NCBI RefSeq assembly: GCF_013283835.1 | Contig: NZ_CP054052.1 | Location: 2,666,001 to 2,730,000 of the forward strand | Reading direction: 5' to 3' | DNA: 64,000 bases | Origin: Poseidonibacter lekithochrous | Lineage (GTDB): Bacteria; Campylobacterota; Campylobacteria; Campylobacterales; Arcobacteraceae | Shown here: positions 36,307 through 45,017 of the stretch, piece by piece | How positions within the stretch are numbered: position 1 is the stretch's first letter | Layout of the letters: the number at the start of each line of letters is the position of its first letter | Program-made: the position numbers and the translations under genes | The notes under the pieces: generated by a model | What the model saw: the letters and a program-made list of their open reading frames with translations, nothing else | Told to the model about the DNA's origin: nothing | Databases searched by the model: none

Positions 36307-37398
36307 CTATGCCTCAACTTTTTCATGAAAAGGCTCGGGATCAATTGAAGTCCATCCTTCACGTTCTGGTGCATTATATGGAAGACACTTATTTCCACCA
36401 GCAGTTATGATAACCCTAGCTCCTCTACGTGTAAAGGCGTTTAAAACTTTTTTAGAGGGATGCTTAGGAGCTCCATTCTTTGCAGAAGAACAAAATGCAG
36501 TAAAATGTGACACATGTTCTTTTGACTTTTTCTCTCCCACCAACTTATTAAGTACAGTGGGACCAATATTTCTAAAACTACCATGGTGAGGAATTTGAAT
36601 AAATTGTAAATCACACATATTATCAATATGTCCAATATAGTCAGCTACATTTTGTAATGATTCTTTCCCTGCATCTCCCGTAAATAATAATCTACGGTTT
36701 TCAATTGTTATTTGAACTACAGCACTAGAATGATTTTGAGGACTAGTTGTTTCTCCATTATCAGTAATTAAATCAATATCCCATCCATCAGAAATCCATT
36801 CCATTATCACATCTTTTGCTTTTGTAAATAAAGATTCATTAGATGACTCCAACTTGAGTTCTGGCATTCCTGAAAAACCAAGTAGTAGTTCATTATAATA
36901 TTTTATTGTAGGGCCTACAACTTCAATCAATCCTGTAGTATCAATGGTACCCGTAAAAGGTTCTTCTATTGGTATACTTTTTCTAACTGCTAGATTGTGC
37001 AATTGGTATGCTGTTTCTAATGCAGATTTAAGTCTTTCAGATATACTATTATCCGTAATTCTTCCATCAACAAACTTTACTGCCTTACCATCATTATGCT
37101 CCCATGGTTTATGCATCCAAAGTTTTTTTACTGTTAATTCTTCTAGTACTACATGTAAACCTGATGCATGGTCAGAATCAGGGTGAGTGAGAATGACTAA
37201 ATCAACAACATCTGTGCAATAATGCTCCTTAATATGAGATACTAAATCCTCGCCAGATTTTTTGTAACCTCCATCGATAACAACAACAGTTTGATTAGAA
37301 CGGTCTCCTTCTAAATCTCCAAACCTAATTGCAATAGCATCACCACTTTTACTTTCTTCCCCAACCGCAATAAAATCTATTTCATAACCCATTTTCAT
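36307..37398 (-). CDS. ComEC-like metallo-beta-lactamase-fold hydrolase (MBL2)
   Basis: 363-residue MBL-fold protein, longer than its partner MBL1. Zinc ligands are H72, D74, D76 and H77 in LTHPDSDHASG, the aspartate in LLFTGDAGKESL and the histidines in IPHHGSFRNIG. The N-terminus IDFIAVGEESKSGDAIAIRFG is the usual first strand of ComEC-type domains. It is the first gene of the five-gene minus-strand block, preceded by 130 bases that may hold the promoter, and lies next to the sbcC remnant. Substrate unknown; a DNA, RNA or nucleotide phosphodiester is the family expectation. Confidence 0.82.
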   Translation of the reverse strand: MKMGYEIDFIAVGEESKSGDAIAIRFGDLEGDRSNQTVVVIDGGYKKSGEDLVSHIKEHYCTDVVDLVILTHPDSDHASGLHVVLEELTVKKLWMHKPWEHNDGKAVKFVDGRITDNSISERLKSALETAYQLHNLAVRKSIPIEEPFTGTIDTTGLIEVVGPTIKYYNELLLGFSGMPELKLESSNESLFTKAKDVIMEWISDGWDIDLITDNGETTSPQNHSSAVVQITIENRRLLFTGDAGKESLQNVADYIGHIDNMCDLQFIQIPHHGSFRNIGPTVLNKLVGEKKSKEHVSHFTAFCSSAKNGAPKHPSKKVLNAFTRRGARVIITAGGNKCLPYNAPEREGWTSIDPEPFHEKVEA

Positions 37399-37530
37399 TC
37401 TCCTTTATTTTAATAAACTAAAACTTGTTATAATCTATCCCGCAAAACTACATTATTCTTAAAAAATCCGAGAACAACATAGTAATTTTCCTTAGCCTAT
37501 CCCAAGATATATTTTTATTAATTTATCCAT

Positions 37531-38056
37531 TTAACTTCCAATCTCAACAAAACTCGTCCCATCACCCTTAGGAACAACTTTTATCTGCAATGGTATTCTT
37601 TCTTTCAATGCTTCCACATGAGAAATAACACCTACCATTTTTCCACTACTTTGAAGCAAATTTAGAGCATTTAGTGCTGTCTCTAAACTATCCTCATCTA
37701 GTGTCCCAAACCCTTCATCTAAGAAAAGTGAATCTATAGCTATCTTTTGACTAGCTAACTCTGAAAGTCCAAGAGCAAGAGATAGACTTACTATAAAACT
37801 CTCCCCACCTGATAATGCACTTACAGGTCTGATTACATTTCCTTATAAACGATCAATTACTTCTATTTCTAGTAGTTGTTTTTGCTCAGTATTTCTTTGT
37901 AATTTATATCTATTTGATAGTACACTTAAGTGATTGTTTGCTAGGCTTATTAGTTGATTTAGTGTGATACCTTGGGCAAATTTAATAAACTTATTTCCAT
38001 CTCCTGAATCTATCATTTCATTTAGTTTTATCCATACTTTAAAAGCTTCTTTTTTT
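37531..38056 (-). pseudogene. sbcC: Truncated sbcC remnant with an internal stop
   Basis: The minus strand encodes the last 170 or so residues of the SbcC exonuclease ATPase. Visible are [17 protein letters not shown] (ABC signature), Walker [16 protein letters not shown] and the end [17 protein letters not shown]. An in-frame TAA near 37841 breaks the frame between IEVIDRL and [10 protein letters not shown], where intact relatives would read through. Just upstream, at about 38056, the frame meets TGA and homology stops, so Walker A, the coiled coil and sbcD are missing. This is decayed DNA from a deletion or insertion at the island edge. Confidence 0.88.
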
Positions 38057-38252
38057 CACTAGATAATATAATATTTATTTAATTATACATATTTATTATT
38101 TAATTACATATAAGAATTAATTATTTTAATATTATTCTAGTTGCGTCACACCTAGCGTCACAAAATATGATTACTTTTTTACTTACAGATTCAATTTCAC
38201 TTTATATATACAAGAAGTTTAGATATACTTCCAAAAAATCTCAAGGTTTTTA
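38057..38252. other. A+T-rich junction at the right edge of the accessory island
   Basis: About 195 bases with no gene, rich in TTATTT/AATTAT runs, between the sbcC break and a small lipoprotein gene. It contains a repeated GCGTCAC (38143-38149 and 38155-38161). No tRNA end, integrase or obvious attachment repeat is seen. Confidence 0.5.
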
Positions 38253-38444
38253 ATGACTTCAAAATTAATACAAGTATCGTTTTTATTATTTACAGCACTT
38301 TATTTTCAGGGTTGTATAGTAGGGACAGTTGTCGCTGCACCATTTCATGTGGCAGGAGCAGTTATAAATACAGTTACACCAGATATCGTAGGCGATAGTG
38401 TATCTGCAACAGGAGACGTACTAGATACGGTGATACCTTTCTAA
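38253..38444 (+). CDS. Small lipoprotein, DUF6726-like
   Basis: 63-residue protein with a lipoprotein signal (LLFTALYFQGC, lipobox cysteine at residue 21) and a short mature part VVAAPFHVAGAVINTV..DSVSATGDVLDTVIPF. The PFxVAGAxI / ATGDxLDxxIPF pattern resembles the small DUF6726 lipoproteins. It probably sits in the inner or outer membrane facing the periplasm. Its stop overlaps the start of a 38-residue membrane-peptide gene by one base, so the two are coupled. Confidence 0.72.
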   Translation: MTSKLIQVSFLLFTALYFQGCIVGTVVAAPFHVAGAVINTVTPDIVGDSVSATGDVLDTVIPF

Positions 38445-38560
38445 TGGATGATTTAATAGCAGAAATAATCGGTTTTACAATTGTTACTTTAGTAGTAATA
38501 ATGTTAGCATTCTTTACAAAAATAATGGAAGATAAATACAAAGAAGATGAAAAGAACTAG
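38444..38560 (+). CDS. 38-residue membrane peptide
   Basis: A frame starting MDDLIAEIIGFTIVTLVV and ending KYKEDEKN. Residues 8-27 form one transmembrane helix followed by a charged tail. The ATG shares one base with the lipoprotein stop (TAATG), and the hairpin at 38566 ends the transcript. No family recognised. Confidence 0.6.
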   Translation: MDDLIAEIIGFTIVTLVVIMLAFFTKIMEDKYKEDEKN

Positions 38561-38565
38561 CCAAG

Positions 38566-38585
38566 AAGAAACCCATAGGTTTCTT
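38566..38585. terminator. Hairpin between convergent genes
   Basis: Stem AAGAAACC / GGTTTCTT with a CATA loop. It lies between the small membrane-peptide gene and the universal stress gene and can serve both strands, although T-runs are weak. Confidence 0.6.
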
Positions 38586-38587
38586 AC

Positions 38588-39412
38588 TTAGTGTGCCATA
38601 AAAATTGGAATATTAGTATGCTCTAGCATATATTTAGTTGTTCCACCAAACATTAAGTCTTTAAAACCTTTATGTCCAAATGCTCCCGCAACAATTAAAT
38701 CAAAGTTTCCATCTTTAGCATTATTCAGTAGTGCTTGTCCCGGTTTTTTTGTAGTTTTTACTAACTCAAAACTTGTTTCAATTCCATGTGTTGATAGATA
38801 ACTTTGTAGTTTCTCAATTTGATTTGTTTTTTTAGTGAACTCTTTCGAGCTAATTATATGTACTTTTTTTGCTTTCTTCATAAGAGGAATAGCTGCTGTA
38901 ACTGCTCTTGATGCTTCAGGTGAGTTATTCCATCCAATCAAAATATTATCAGTTTTAAACTCTTTCATTTCTCTAGGAAACATTAATGCTGGTTTTCCAC
39001 TTTTTGTAATAGTAGTTTCAAACGTTGCAGTAATACGATTATTATGAGGAGTAGAAACAACAACTAAATCACAAAACTTAGATTCTTGTTCGATTAGTTT
39101 ACTTCTATATCCTTCTCCTGAAGTTATTTGTGCTGTTGCTTTGTCATTTCCTACTTTTTTTAGCTCTTCTTTGAAAATAGTCTCATGAATATCTAAATCA
39201 GATTCTAGTTTGTCTTTTGCCATAGCATTTAGTTCTTTTAGTACATTTTCTGGCAAACTATCATCAAATTTCATTATTTGGCTAGGTTTAGCTTGAGATT
39301 TGAAAATCTCAATATTTGAATTAAAATATTTAGCAATTAATAGTGCACCATGTATTCTTCCTCTAAGCTCTTCTCCACCACCAATTGGGAAGAATAATTT
39401 CTTATATTCCAT
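38588..39412 (-). CDS. Universal stress protein, two UspA domains
   Basis: 274-residue cytoplasmic protein built from two tandem Usp folds, about residues 1-140 and 145-274. The second domain has the ATP-binding-type pattern ILIGWNNSPEASRAV at about 151-165 and ends DLIVAGAFGHKGFKDLMFGGTTKYML, which contains the G-2x-G-9x-G/S/T motif. Tandem Usp proteins of this size are linked to oxidative and starvation stress in other bacteria. The gene is monocistronic between a hairpin and an intergenic region of 175 bases. Confidence 0.88.
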   Translation of the reverse strand: MEYKKLFFPIGGGEELRGRIHGALLIAKYFNSNIEIFKSQAKPSQIMKFDDSLPENVLKELNAMAKDKLESDLDIHETIFKEELKKVGNDKATAQITSGEGYRSKLIEQESKFCDLVVVSTPHNNRITATFETTITKSGKPALMFPREMKEFKTDNILIGWNNSPEASRAVTAAIPLMKKAKKVHIISSKEFTKKTNQIEKLQSYLSTHGIETSFELVKTTKKPGQALLNNAKDGNFDLIVAGAFGHKGFKDLMFGGTTKYMLEHTNIPIFMAH

Positions 39413-39561
39413 ATAGTATCCTTTTAAAATTTCTATTATATTTATATAAATTACATATTATATACATAAATATAGCAGGTTTTATTCAAAAAATATACAA
39501 GTTTATACTAAGATTTTAAAATTTATACAGGTAAGTTGTGAGATTTGATTTAAGTAAAATA

Positions 39562-39585
39562 GATAGATACAAAGAAGATGAAAAG
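39562..39585 (+). repeat. Second copy of the 3' coding end of the 38-residue peptide
   Basis: 24 bases here match 38531-38554 with one mismatch. In frame it reads DRYKEDEKP then a stop, close to DKYKEDEKN of the membrane peptide. A possible 17-residue frame starts GTG near 39540. It may be a decayed paralogue just before the glycerophosphodiesterase gene end. Confidence 0.5.
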
Positions 39586-39587
39586 CC

Positions 39588-40295
39588 TTAAGGCTTCACA
39601 TTTTCAAAGACTATGTTATCTACGATAGCTTTAGCTTTTAGTTTTTTCTTTTTGCTATTTATTGTCCAAGAGACAATAGGAATCTTAGCTCTTCTACAAA
39701 ACACGGGAATTAGTGTATCAAGTAGTTTATAATCAAGAGATATGAAATTTGGTTTTGTTTTGAAAAAATACTTTAAAAAAGTGGTTTTATAGAACCTTAT
39801 TTGAAACTTCTTTATATCCCCAAAAATCAATCCTCTTTTATAATCAGGTCTATTTTTTCTAAACCAATATATAACTTCAGGATTAAAAGAACATATAGCT
39901 ATCTCACCTACATATCCTTCTAGTTCTTCCACTAGTCTTTCTTCGAATTTTCCTACTGTTCCGTAGTTTTTTACCTCAACAACTATAGGTACTTTTCCAT
40001 TTACTAGCTCTAGTACATCTTTGAATAATGGTATTGTTTGATTTGAGTGATAGAGGTTTATTTTATTTAGAGTACTTGCAGTTTGAGAACGTATCTTTTT
40101 TCTATTTGCACATACTCTAATAAGATTCTTATCATGAAAGACTACTAGTTTATTATCTTTTGTAAGTCTAACATCTAATTCAATTGCATAGTTTTTACTA
40201 ATCGCTCTTTTGAAAGCCTTCATAGAATTCTCAGGTATTGAGAAACCTTTGTGTAAACCTCGATGAGCAATAGGAGTGTTTTGTAACCAATTCAT
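39588..40295 (-). CDS. Glycerophosphodiester phosphodiesterase
   Basis: 235-residue GDPD-family TIM-barrel enzyme. The signature IAHRGLHKGFSIPENSMKAF (residues 9-28) holds the catalytic histidine, followed by IELDVRLTKDNKLVVFHDKN with the metal-binding E, D and second histidine. It hydrolyses glycerophosphodiesters to glycerol-3-phosphate and an alcohol. No signal peptide, so it is cytoplasmic like UgpQ. The protein is basic and slightly short. Single gene; upstream neighbour azlD is 72 bases away. Confidence 0.88.
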   Translation of the reverse strand: MNWLQNTPIAHRGLHKGFSIPENSMKAFKRAISKNYAIELDVRLTKDNKLVVFHDKNLIRVCANRKKIRSQTASTLNKINLYHSNQTIPLFKDVLELVNGKVPIVVEVKNYGTVGKFEERLVEELEGYVGEIAICSFNPEVIYWFRKNRPDYKRGLIFGDIKKFQIRFYKTTFLKYFFKTKPNFISLDYKLLDTLIPVFCRRAKIPIVSWTINSKKKKLKAKAIVDNIVFENVKP

Positions 40296-40367
40296 ATATA
40301 ATCTTTTTATTTATTATATACAAGAATTTATACAATTTAGTTACAAAAGCCTTAATATTTTGAATTT

Positions 40368-40673
40368 TTACAAAAATCCAAAGTTTCTATTCAATCCAAC
40401 AATAGCTATTCCTATACACATAGAAAGTAAAATATTGTTAGTTTTATACATACATAGTATTATAAAAGCAGTGGCTACTAATCCAGAAATTCCCTCTTTT
40501 ATGATAGATGGTAAAATCAATGCTAATAATAAAGTAGCAGGAAGATAATCTAAAAATATTTTGATTCTTCCTTCCTTTACTAATCTATTAGACAATAACA
40601 ATCCAGATACTCGTAAAGAGTAAGTACCCAAAGCCACAATAGCAATAAGTATTAGTGAACTAAACTCTAACAT
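40368..40673 (-). CDS. azlD: AzlD family branched-chain amino acid export subunit
   Basis: 101-residue membrane protein with about four helices; SLILIAIVALGTYSLRVSG and LPATLLLALILPSI fit AzlD. The start at 40673 (MLEFSSLI) is preceded by AAGGAGG at 7 bases; the longer reading to 40706 has none. The start overlaps the azlC gene by 14 bases. With AzlC it forms an exporter of branched-chain amino acids or analogues. Confidence 0.82.
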   Translation of the reverse strand: MLEFSSLILIAIVALGTYSLRVSGLLLSNRLVKEGRIKIFLDYLPATLLLALILPSIIKEGISGLVATAFIILCMYKTNNILLSMCIGIAIVGLNRNFGFL

Positions 40674-41352
40674 GAGAAGATTCCTCCTTATATAAAAAAG
40701 CAGCAAACAGTGAGCCTACAATAGCAGCTATTACAATATATGCTTTCCCACCCATATAATGCTCACATATTACAGCTACCAAAGCTGTAACAATCCAAGG
40801 CAAGATATTTTCTTTTCCTTTATACATTCCAAAAGTAAGTGCAGTAAAAATAGCAATAAATGCAAAATCCAATCCAAACTTAGCAGGATCAGAGATAAAC
40901 TCTCCTAGAGTAAAGCCAAGAATCGTGCCACAAAACCAAAAGGTAAAAATACATATTCCCCCACCAAATAAAAAAGTAGGAGTTAGTTCTTGGTGTTTTA
41001 GTCTATTCATAGTAATAGCCCAACACTCATCTGTAACAAAATGCATAAATTTGAATTTCTCTTTTTTAGAGCTATTCATAAACAAGTCATTCAAAGAAGC
41101 ACCAATTAGAAAATACCTAAGATTTATCATCAAAGCAGCAAGAGTAATACCTATAATATCAAGAGTACTACTCCACATATCCACCATTACAAACTGTGCA
41201 GAACCTGCAAAAATAAAAACATTCATTAATACTAATTCATAAACTGATATATCTTTTTGTACACATAACATTCCTAATACAGAACCATATGCAAATACAC
41301 TAATAGCTATTGGGATATTGGCTATAAAGCCGTCATTAAATTCATTTTTCAT
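40660..41352 (-). CDS. azlC: AzlC family branched-chain amino acid exporter subunit
   Basis: 230-residue membrane protein with about six helices. Segments GFIANIPIAISVFAYGSVLG, VFIAGSAQFVMVDMW-like and LMINLRYFLIGASL, then FVTDECWAITMNR, are diagnostic of AzlC/YgaZ. It pairs with the overlapping azlD product. An AraC-type regulator lies immediately upstream on the same strand (46 bases), which is the frequent genomic pairing and suggests control in response to an amino acid. Confidence 0.88.
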   Translation of the reverse strand: MKNEFNDGFIANIPIAISVFAYGSVLGMLCVQKDISVYELVLMNVFIFAGSAQFVMVDMWSSTLDIIGITLAALMINLRYFLIGASLNDLFMNSSKKEKFKFMHFVTDECWAITMNRLKHQELTPTFLFGGGICIFTFWFCGTILGFTLGEFISDPAKFGLDFAFIAIFTALTFGMYKGKENILPWIVTALVAVICEHYMGGKAYIVIAAIVGSLFAAFLYKEESSHVRV

Positions 41353-41398
41353 AAGAAGAGTTTATCTGATAAAAAATCAGAAGTATTGGAGCATATTG

Positions 41399-42229
41399 CT
41401 AATGGAAAAACTTTTTATAATTACCCGGTGTTATTCCCGTAGCTAATTTAAATCTTCTGTTTAGATGGCTTTGATCATTAAATCCACACATATGTGCAGT
41501 ATTTATAAGACTCTCACCTTTTTGTAGTAGTTGCTTAGATTTTTCTATTCTTTTTATCATCAGATATGAGTGAGGTGAAAGAAAAGTTTTTTCTTTGAAT
41601 AATCGCAAGAAATGATACTTTGAAATATCAAGTTCATCTGATATATCCCCTAATTGTAAATCAAAAGATAGATTATCATTGATATACTCTTTTGCTCTAT
41701 TTATCATATTGTCATGTGATGTAAAACTTGGAACTTGTTTGATTTTTGAGTTATTCTCAAATAAAGAGTTTATTGTATTTACTACTTCACACTCAAAGTC
41801 TATTTTTGTACTTTGATTACTTTCATTTAGTTTTAGTATGTTTATTAATCTATTAGCAAGATATTCATTTTGGAAAATACCACTTGAAAAATACAACTCT
41901 TGTTTATTGAAGTTTTCTTCTTCTAGTTTTTTCACAAAATTTGGTTTTAGATATATTGAGTAGTGAGTATATCCTTTGGAATGCTTTGTTTGACAAGCAT
42001 GTGTTTCATCAGGATTTATTGTAATGATAGTTGATTTATTTAGTTCTTGTTTTCCACCATCTACAAAAGCATCCATTCGACCCTCAGTTATAAGTCCAAT
42101 AGTATAATCTTCATGTACATGTTTATCAAAACCATAGTTACTAAAGTGAGCTTTGTGTAAAACTATATCTTCATTGATATCAGGTTTCCAAAACTTTGCA
42201 TCATATATTACTTCATCATTTTTTTTCAT
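41399..42229 (-). CDS. AraC family transcriptional regulator with cupin sensor
   Basis: 276-residue regulator. The N-terminal part (about 20-110) is an AraC-type cupin, with HVHEDYTIGLITEGRMD and TINPDETHACQ. The C-terminal 100 residues hold two HTH motifs: LQLGDISDELDISKYHFLRLFKEKTFLSPHSYL-like and SLINTAHMCGFNDQSHLNRRFK. The ligand is likely an amino acid or analogue because azlCD follows directly. It probably activates azlCD. Confidence 0.87.
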   Translation of the reverse strand: MKKNDEVIYDAKFWKPDINEDIVLHKAHFSNYGFDKHVHEDYTIGLITEGRMDAFVDGGKQELNKSTIITINPDETHACQTKHSKGYTHYSIYLKPNFVKKLEEENFNKQELYFSSGIFQNEYLANRLINILKLNESNQSTKIDFECEVVNTINSLFENNSKIKQVPSFTSHDNMINRAKEYINDNLSFDLQLGDISDELDISKYHFLRLFKEKTFLSPHSYLMIKRIEKSKQLLQKGESLINTAHMCGFNDQSHLNRRFKLATGITPGNYKKFFH

Positions 42230-42281
42230 AATGTATTAGTATATCATGTTAAAAGAATAAAGTTTTGGACGATATTGCTAT

Positions 42282-43841
42282 TTATACTTCTTTGGGAATA
42301 CTTATTGCAAACCTAGCACCTTTTTTAGTATTGCTAACTCTTAGTTTACCTTTCATATTCTTATCTACAATTACCTTAGACATATATAGACCAATACCAG
42401 TACCATCACTATCATCTTTTGTTGAGAAGTACGGCTCAAAGATTTTAGCTTTTGGCTCTACAGTAATACCACCGCCATTATCTTCTATATACAGAATTAT
42501 ACATTTACCAGTATCTTCTGCACTTATTTTAATAATTGGTTTTTTTGTATTCTTTTCTATTAATACATCTTTTGCATTTTTTAGTATATTTAGTACTACT
42601 TGCTCATACTCATTTAGATATGTAGTAACTTGTGTATTTAGATCAAGATTAATATCTACTTTGATATTAGAGTTTTCCAAAGAACTAGAAACAATAGTCA
42701 TTACAGAATCAATAATTCCATATAAATAGAAAGTTTCTTTCTCTTTTTTTGGCATGAAGAAGTTTCTAAAGTCATCAATAGTATGTGACATATAATCTAG
42801 CACTTTATCTGCTTCTTTTGATTTTTTTACCATTGTTTCATCATCTAAAGCATTAATACTATGTTTGAATTTTATATACATCAAAATAGATGATAATTCA
42901 GATAGTGGCTGTCTCCACTGATGGGCAATATTAGAGATCATTTCACCCAAGGCAATAAATCTAGATTTTTGAACAAGGACTTGTTCTTTTTCTCTATTTT
43001 TTTCAACCTCTTCTGTTACTCTTCTCTCTAGGGTTTCATTTAGTTCTTCTAACTCTTCTGTTTTTACTTTTACTTTATTTTGATAAGTTTTTAAAACCTC
43101 ATCAATTTTTTGTGAAACTGCAATAGATATTAAAATAGCAATAGATAAGAACATAATAAACAGTACAATATTTTGTCCTACTTGACTACGTATTTTTGTT
43201 TCTAAAGCTTTTCTTTTCTTTTCAATTTCTACTTCTATATCATCAGTATATACTCCCACTGCTATTACCCAGTTCCAGTTTTTGTAGTGTTTGAAATATG
43301 ATAGTTTTTGTTTTATACTTATTGAGTTTGGTTTTTTATAGGCATATTGAGTATATGATTCCCCATGTACTCTAATATTAGATAAGAACTCTTCTCTAAA
43401 CTTCTTACCATCTGCATCTTTGAAATTTGTAGAGATTAAATTTCCTAATAAATCAGGTCTATTTGGATTTACTATAAGTCTAGCAAAGTCATCTCCGCCT
43501 TTCATCTTTTTTATATCGTATACAAAGTAGTAGTTACTTTTGCTCTCTTGGAATGAGATATTATTAAGAAGCCTAATAGTATCTGCTTTCAAATCTTTCT
43601 CAGGAATATTCTCTTTTGTGATATTATAATTCATTACATCAATAATAGTATCAATCTCTTTTTTTAATATCTTTTTTTGTCCAGCGTAATACTCTTGGGT
43701 AAATTTTTCCATTTGTATTTCAAAATCTTCATAAGCATTTGTTACATAAAAATAAGAAACCATAAAAATCATAGTAGACATGATAATAATAAAAATATAA
43801 ATTATGATTTTGGATAAGTTTTTTTCTGTGATTAAGTTCAA
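42282..43841 (-). CDS. Cache-domain sensor histidine kinase
   Basis: 519-residue inner-membrane kinase. TM1 is at about residues 10-32, then a periplasmic single Cache/SMP_2-like domain (33-215: YYFVYDIKKMKGGDDFARLI, NWNWVIAVGVYTDDIE), TM2 at about 224-246, a coiled coil, the phosphoacceptor histidine near 305 in IAHQWRQPLSELSS, and the ATPase boxes NILKNAKDVL (N), DNGGGI (G1) and GTGIGLYMSK (G2). The HQWRQPL kinase class is abundant in Arcobacter-like bacteria. It is divergent from a response regulator gene 102 bases away, its likely partner. Confidence 0.88.
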   Translation of the reverse strand: MNLITEKNLSKIIIYIFIIIMSTMIFMVSYFYVTNAYEDFEIQMEKFTQEYYAGQKKILKKEIDTIIDVMNYNITKENIPEKDLKADTIRLLNNISFQESKSNYYFVYDIKKMKGGDDFARLIVNPNRPDLLGNLISTNFKDADGKKFREEFLSNIRVHGESYTQYAYKKPNSISIKQKLSYFKHYKNWNWVIAVGVYTDDIEVEIEKKRKALETKIRSQVGQNIVLFIMFLSIAILISIAVSQKIDEVLKTYQNKVKVKTEELEELNETLERRVTEEVEKNREKEQVLVQKSRFIALGEMISNIAHQWRQPLSELSSILMYIKFKHSINALDDETMVKKSKEADKVLDYMSHTIDDFRNFFMPKKEKETFYLYGIIDSVMTIVSSSLENSNIKVDINLDLNTQVTTYLNEYEQVVLNILKNAKDVLIEKNTKKPIIKISAEDTGKCIILYIEDNGGGITVEPKAKIFEPYFSTKDDSDGTGIGLYMSKVIVDKNMKGKLRVSNTKKGARFAISIPKEV

Positions 43842-43943
43842 AGGGATACCTTCATTTGAGTATTAAAATTTAAGTTTTTCACGACTTGATTAACTTAAAC
43901 TATGGTATCATATCATAATTTTTCTAATAAGGATTTTTAGCAC

Positions 43944-44633
43944 ATGCCAGAGAGTATTACTAGCAAACTTAACGCATTTTCAGTACTTTACATAGAAGAT
44001 GAAGATGGAATAAGAAACAATATAAAAGAGATATTAAACCACCTTTTCAAAGAAACATACACTGCAAAAAATGCAAATGAAGGTTATATGAAATATGTTC
44101 AAAATAAACCTGACTTAATAATAACCGATATCAGAATGCCTCCGGGAGATACGGGAATAGATTTAATCAAAAGAATTAGAGAAGAAGATTCAAAAACTAG
44201 AATTATTGTAACTTCTGCACATACAGATTTAGAGTATATGTTAACAGCTGCTGAATTGCATTTAGTTAAATATATCATCAAACCAATAACTCAAGAAAAA
44301 CTAATGGATGCATTAGAAGCTTTTCTAAAAACACATGATGAAAGTAAGATTTATACTATCAATGAAACATGGTTTTTTGATTATAGTAAATCTATTATCT
44401 CAAATGGAGAAGAAGACTTCAATTTAACAAAAAAAGAATCGAAATTCTTAAAATTATTGTTAACAAAAAATAGAATCATTACTTATGAAGAAATGGAAAA
44501 TCATATTTGGGATGAAGACTCAGTAATGACTCAAAATGCTATGAGATTATTTATTAAAAATTTTAGAAAAAAACTACCAGAAAAATCTTTGAAGAATATT
44601 CAAGGAACTGGATATAGATTGATAAGGGAATAG
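43944..44633 (+). CDS. Response regulator with winged-helix output, likely partner of the Cache kinase
   Basis: 229-residue OmpR-like regulator. Receiver domain: acidic E18/D19, phosphoacceptor D62 (LIITDIRMPPG), T/S in VTSAHTD and the lysine in YIIKPIT. The C-terminal DNA-binding domain includes FNLTKKESKFLKLLL and RLFIKNFRKKLP ending in GTGYRLI. The stop TAG directly abuts the ATG of the next gene, so the regulator is in one operon with a subtilisin propeptide and a subtilisin gene. Confidence 0.88.
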   Translation: MPESITSKLNAFSVLYIEDEDGIRNNIKEILNHLFKETYTAKNANEGYMKYVQNKPDLIITDIRMPPGDTGIDLIKRIREEDSKTRIIVTSAHTDLEYMLTAAELHLVKYIIKPITQEKLMDALEAFLKTHDESKIYTINETWFFDYSKSIISNGEEDFNLTKKESKFLKLLLTKNRIITYEEMENHIWDEDSVMTQNAMRLFIKNFRKKLPEKSLKNIQGTGYRLIRE

Positions 44634-45017
44634 ATGAAGTTTATATTATTAATTCTTGTTACCTTTTCTACTCTTTTTGCTAGCGACTTTTTTTATGAGT
44701 TTGGTAAAAAAGTAGAAATGAAACCAAGTTTAAAAACACAAAGCACATCTGAAAATGCTATTTTAGAATATGAAACAACAGATGGGAAAACAGTTAAATT
44801 CAAAAATGAAATTATGGTTGTATGTAAAAAAAATGCTTATTGTGAAGATGATTTTAGTGATTTATCAATCTCTAATTATGAAGAAATTGCAAGTGGCTAT
44901 TTTCTGATTCAAGTGGAATCATCACAAAATATTTTTATATTAGCACAAGAGTTATATCTAAAAAATGATATTAAAACAGCCCATCCAAATTATGTACAAA
45001 ATAGAGTTAAAAGATGA
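44634..45017 (+). CDS. Secreted stand-alone subtilisin propeptide-like protein
   Basis: 127-residue protein with a signal peptide (MKFILLILVTFSTLFAS). The mature part KFKNEIMVVCKKNAYCEDDF..YEEIASGYFLIQVE..NDIKTAHPNYVQNRV follows the beta-alpha-beta pattern of subtilase N-terminal prodomains, whose last strand reads like AHPNYV. It holds two cysteines. The next gene, overlapping by 4 bases, encodes a subtilisin that lacks such a prodomain, so this may be its chaperone or inhibitor made as a separate protein. Domain assignment is by pattern only. Confidence 0.65.
   Translation: MKFILLILVTFSTLFASDFFYEFGKKVEMKPSLKTQSTSENAILEYETTDGKTVKFKNEIMVVCKKNAYCEDDFSDLSISNYEEIASGYFLIQVESSQNIFILAQELYLKNDIKTAHPNYVQNRVKR

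Noticed and set aside
32850-37398. AVAST type 1 (Avs1) or CBASS
   Set aside because: No STAND NTPase, trypsin-like protease or CD-NTase is present; only the MBL fold is shared.
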